In this document: piece after piece, positions 5,466 through 5,468 of the stretch | Layout of the letters: every line of letters starts with the position of its first letter | How positions within the stretch are numbered: the stretch's first letter is position 1 | Origin: an uncultured Actinomyces sp. | Lineage (GTDB): Bacteria > Actinomycetota > Actinomycetes > Actinomycetales > Actinomycetaceae | Assembly: GCA_938028585.1 (NCBI GenBank) | Contig: CALIZH010000174.1 | Coordinates: 1 to 5,468, forward strand | DNA length: 5,468 bases | Direction of reading: 5' to 3' | Notes under the pieces: generated by a model | Database searches by the model: none | What the model saw: only the letters and a program-made list of their open reading frames with translations | What the model was told of the DNA's origin: nothing | Made by a program: the position numbers and the translations under genes

Positions 5466-5468
5466 TGT

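Noticed and set aside
5351..5468. Minus-strand frame open from the right edge to TGA at 5353-5351 (39 codons), possibly the 3' end of a gene.
   Set aside because: It is short, has no family match I can name, and is largely made of the two arms of the hairpin at 5430-5465. It could be real but is not supported here.

Overview
The window looks like the backbone of a mobilizable plasmid, or an integrated mobilizable element, from a Gram-positive high-to-moderate-GC host. It is probably an actinomycete: the proteins are rich in Ala, Arg and Glu, the genes have Shine-Dalgarno sites, and the gene types fit. The exact host cannot be read from the sequence. No integrase, coupling protein or type IV secretion gene is present, so the element would borrow a transfer channel from elsewhere. 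Whether it is a plasmid or integrated is not decided by this window.

Layout. Positions 1-287 (+) hold the 3' end of an ArdA-type antirestriction gene. It is followed at once by a strong hairpin terminator (288-330). Everything from 353 to 5047 lies on the minus strand and reads as one operon, in transcription order: a 74-aa helix-turn-helix protein (5047-4823), a 587-aa D5/P4-type superfamily 3 helicase (4826-3063), a 102-aa charged helical protein (3012-2704), a MobC-like relaxosome protein (2707-2165), a MOBP-type relaxase (2168-879), and a coiled-coil membrane protein (1288-353). Three junctions are 4-base ATGA start/stop overlaps. The last junction is a 410-base overlap, in which the membrane-protein gene begins inside the relaxase gene in the +1 frame.

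Upstream of the operon, 5048-5468 appears non-coding. It carries a plausible minus-strand promoter near 5307-5336, several short inverted repeats, a 21-bp-spaced direct repeat next to the first gene, and a large hairpin at the window edge. It is a reasonable place for replication or control signals.

Working model. The HTH protein and helicase form the replication (or excision/replication) module. The 102-aa protein, MobC, the relaxase and the membrane protein form the mobilization module. ArdA would protect the incoming element from type I restriction. The two most interesting observations are the relaxase/membrane-protein gene overlap, which parallels the mobA/mobB arrangement of RSF1010, and a tight cluster of inverted repeats inside the 5' part of mobC that could be the transfer origin.
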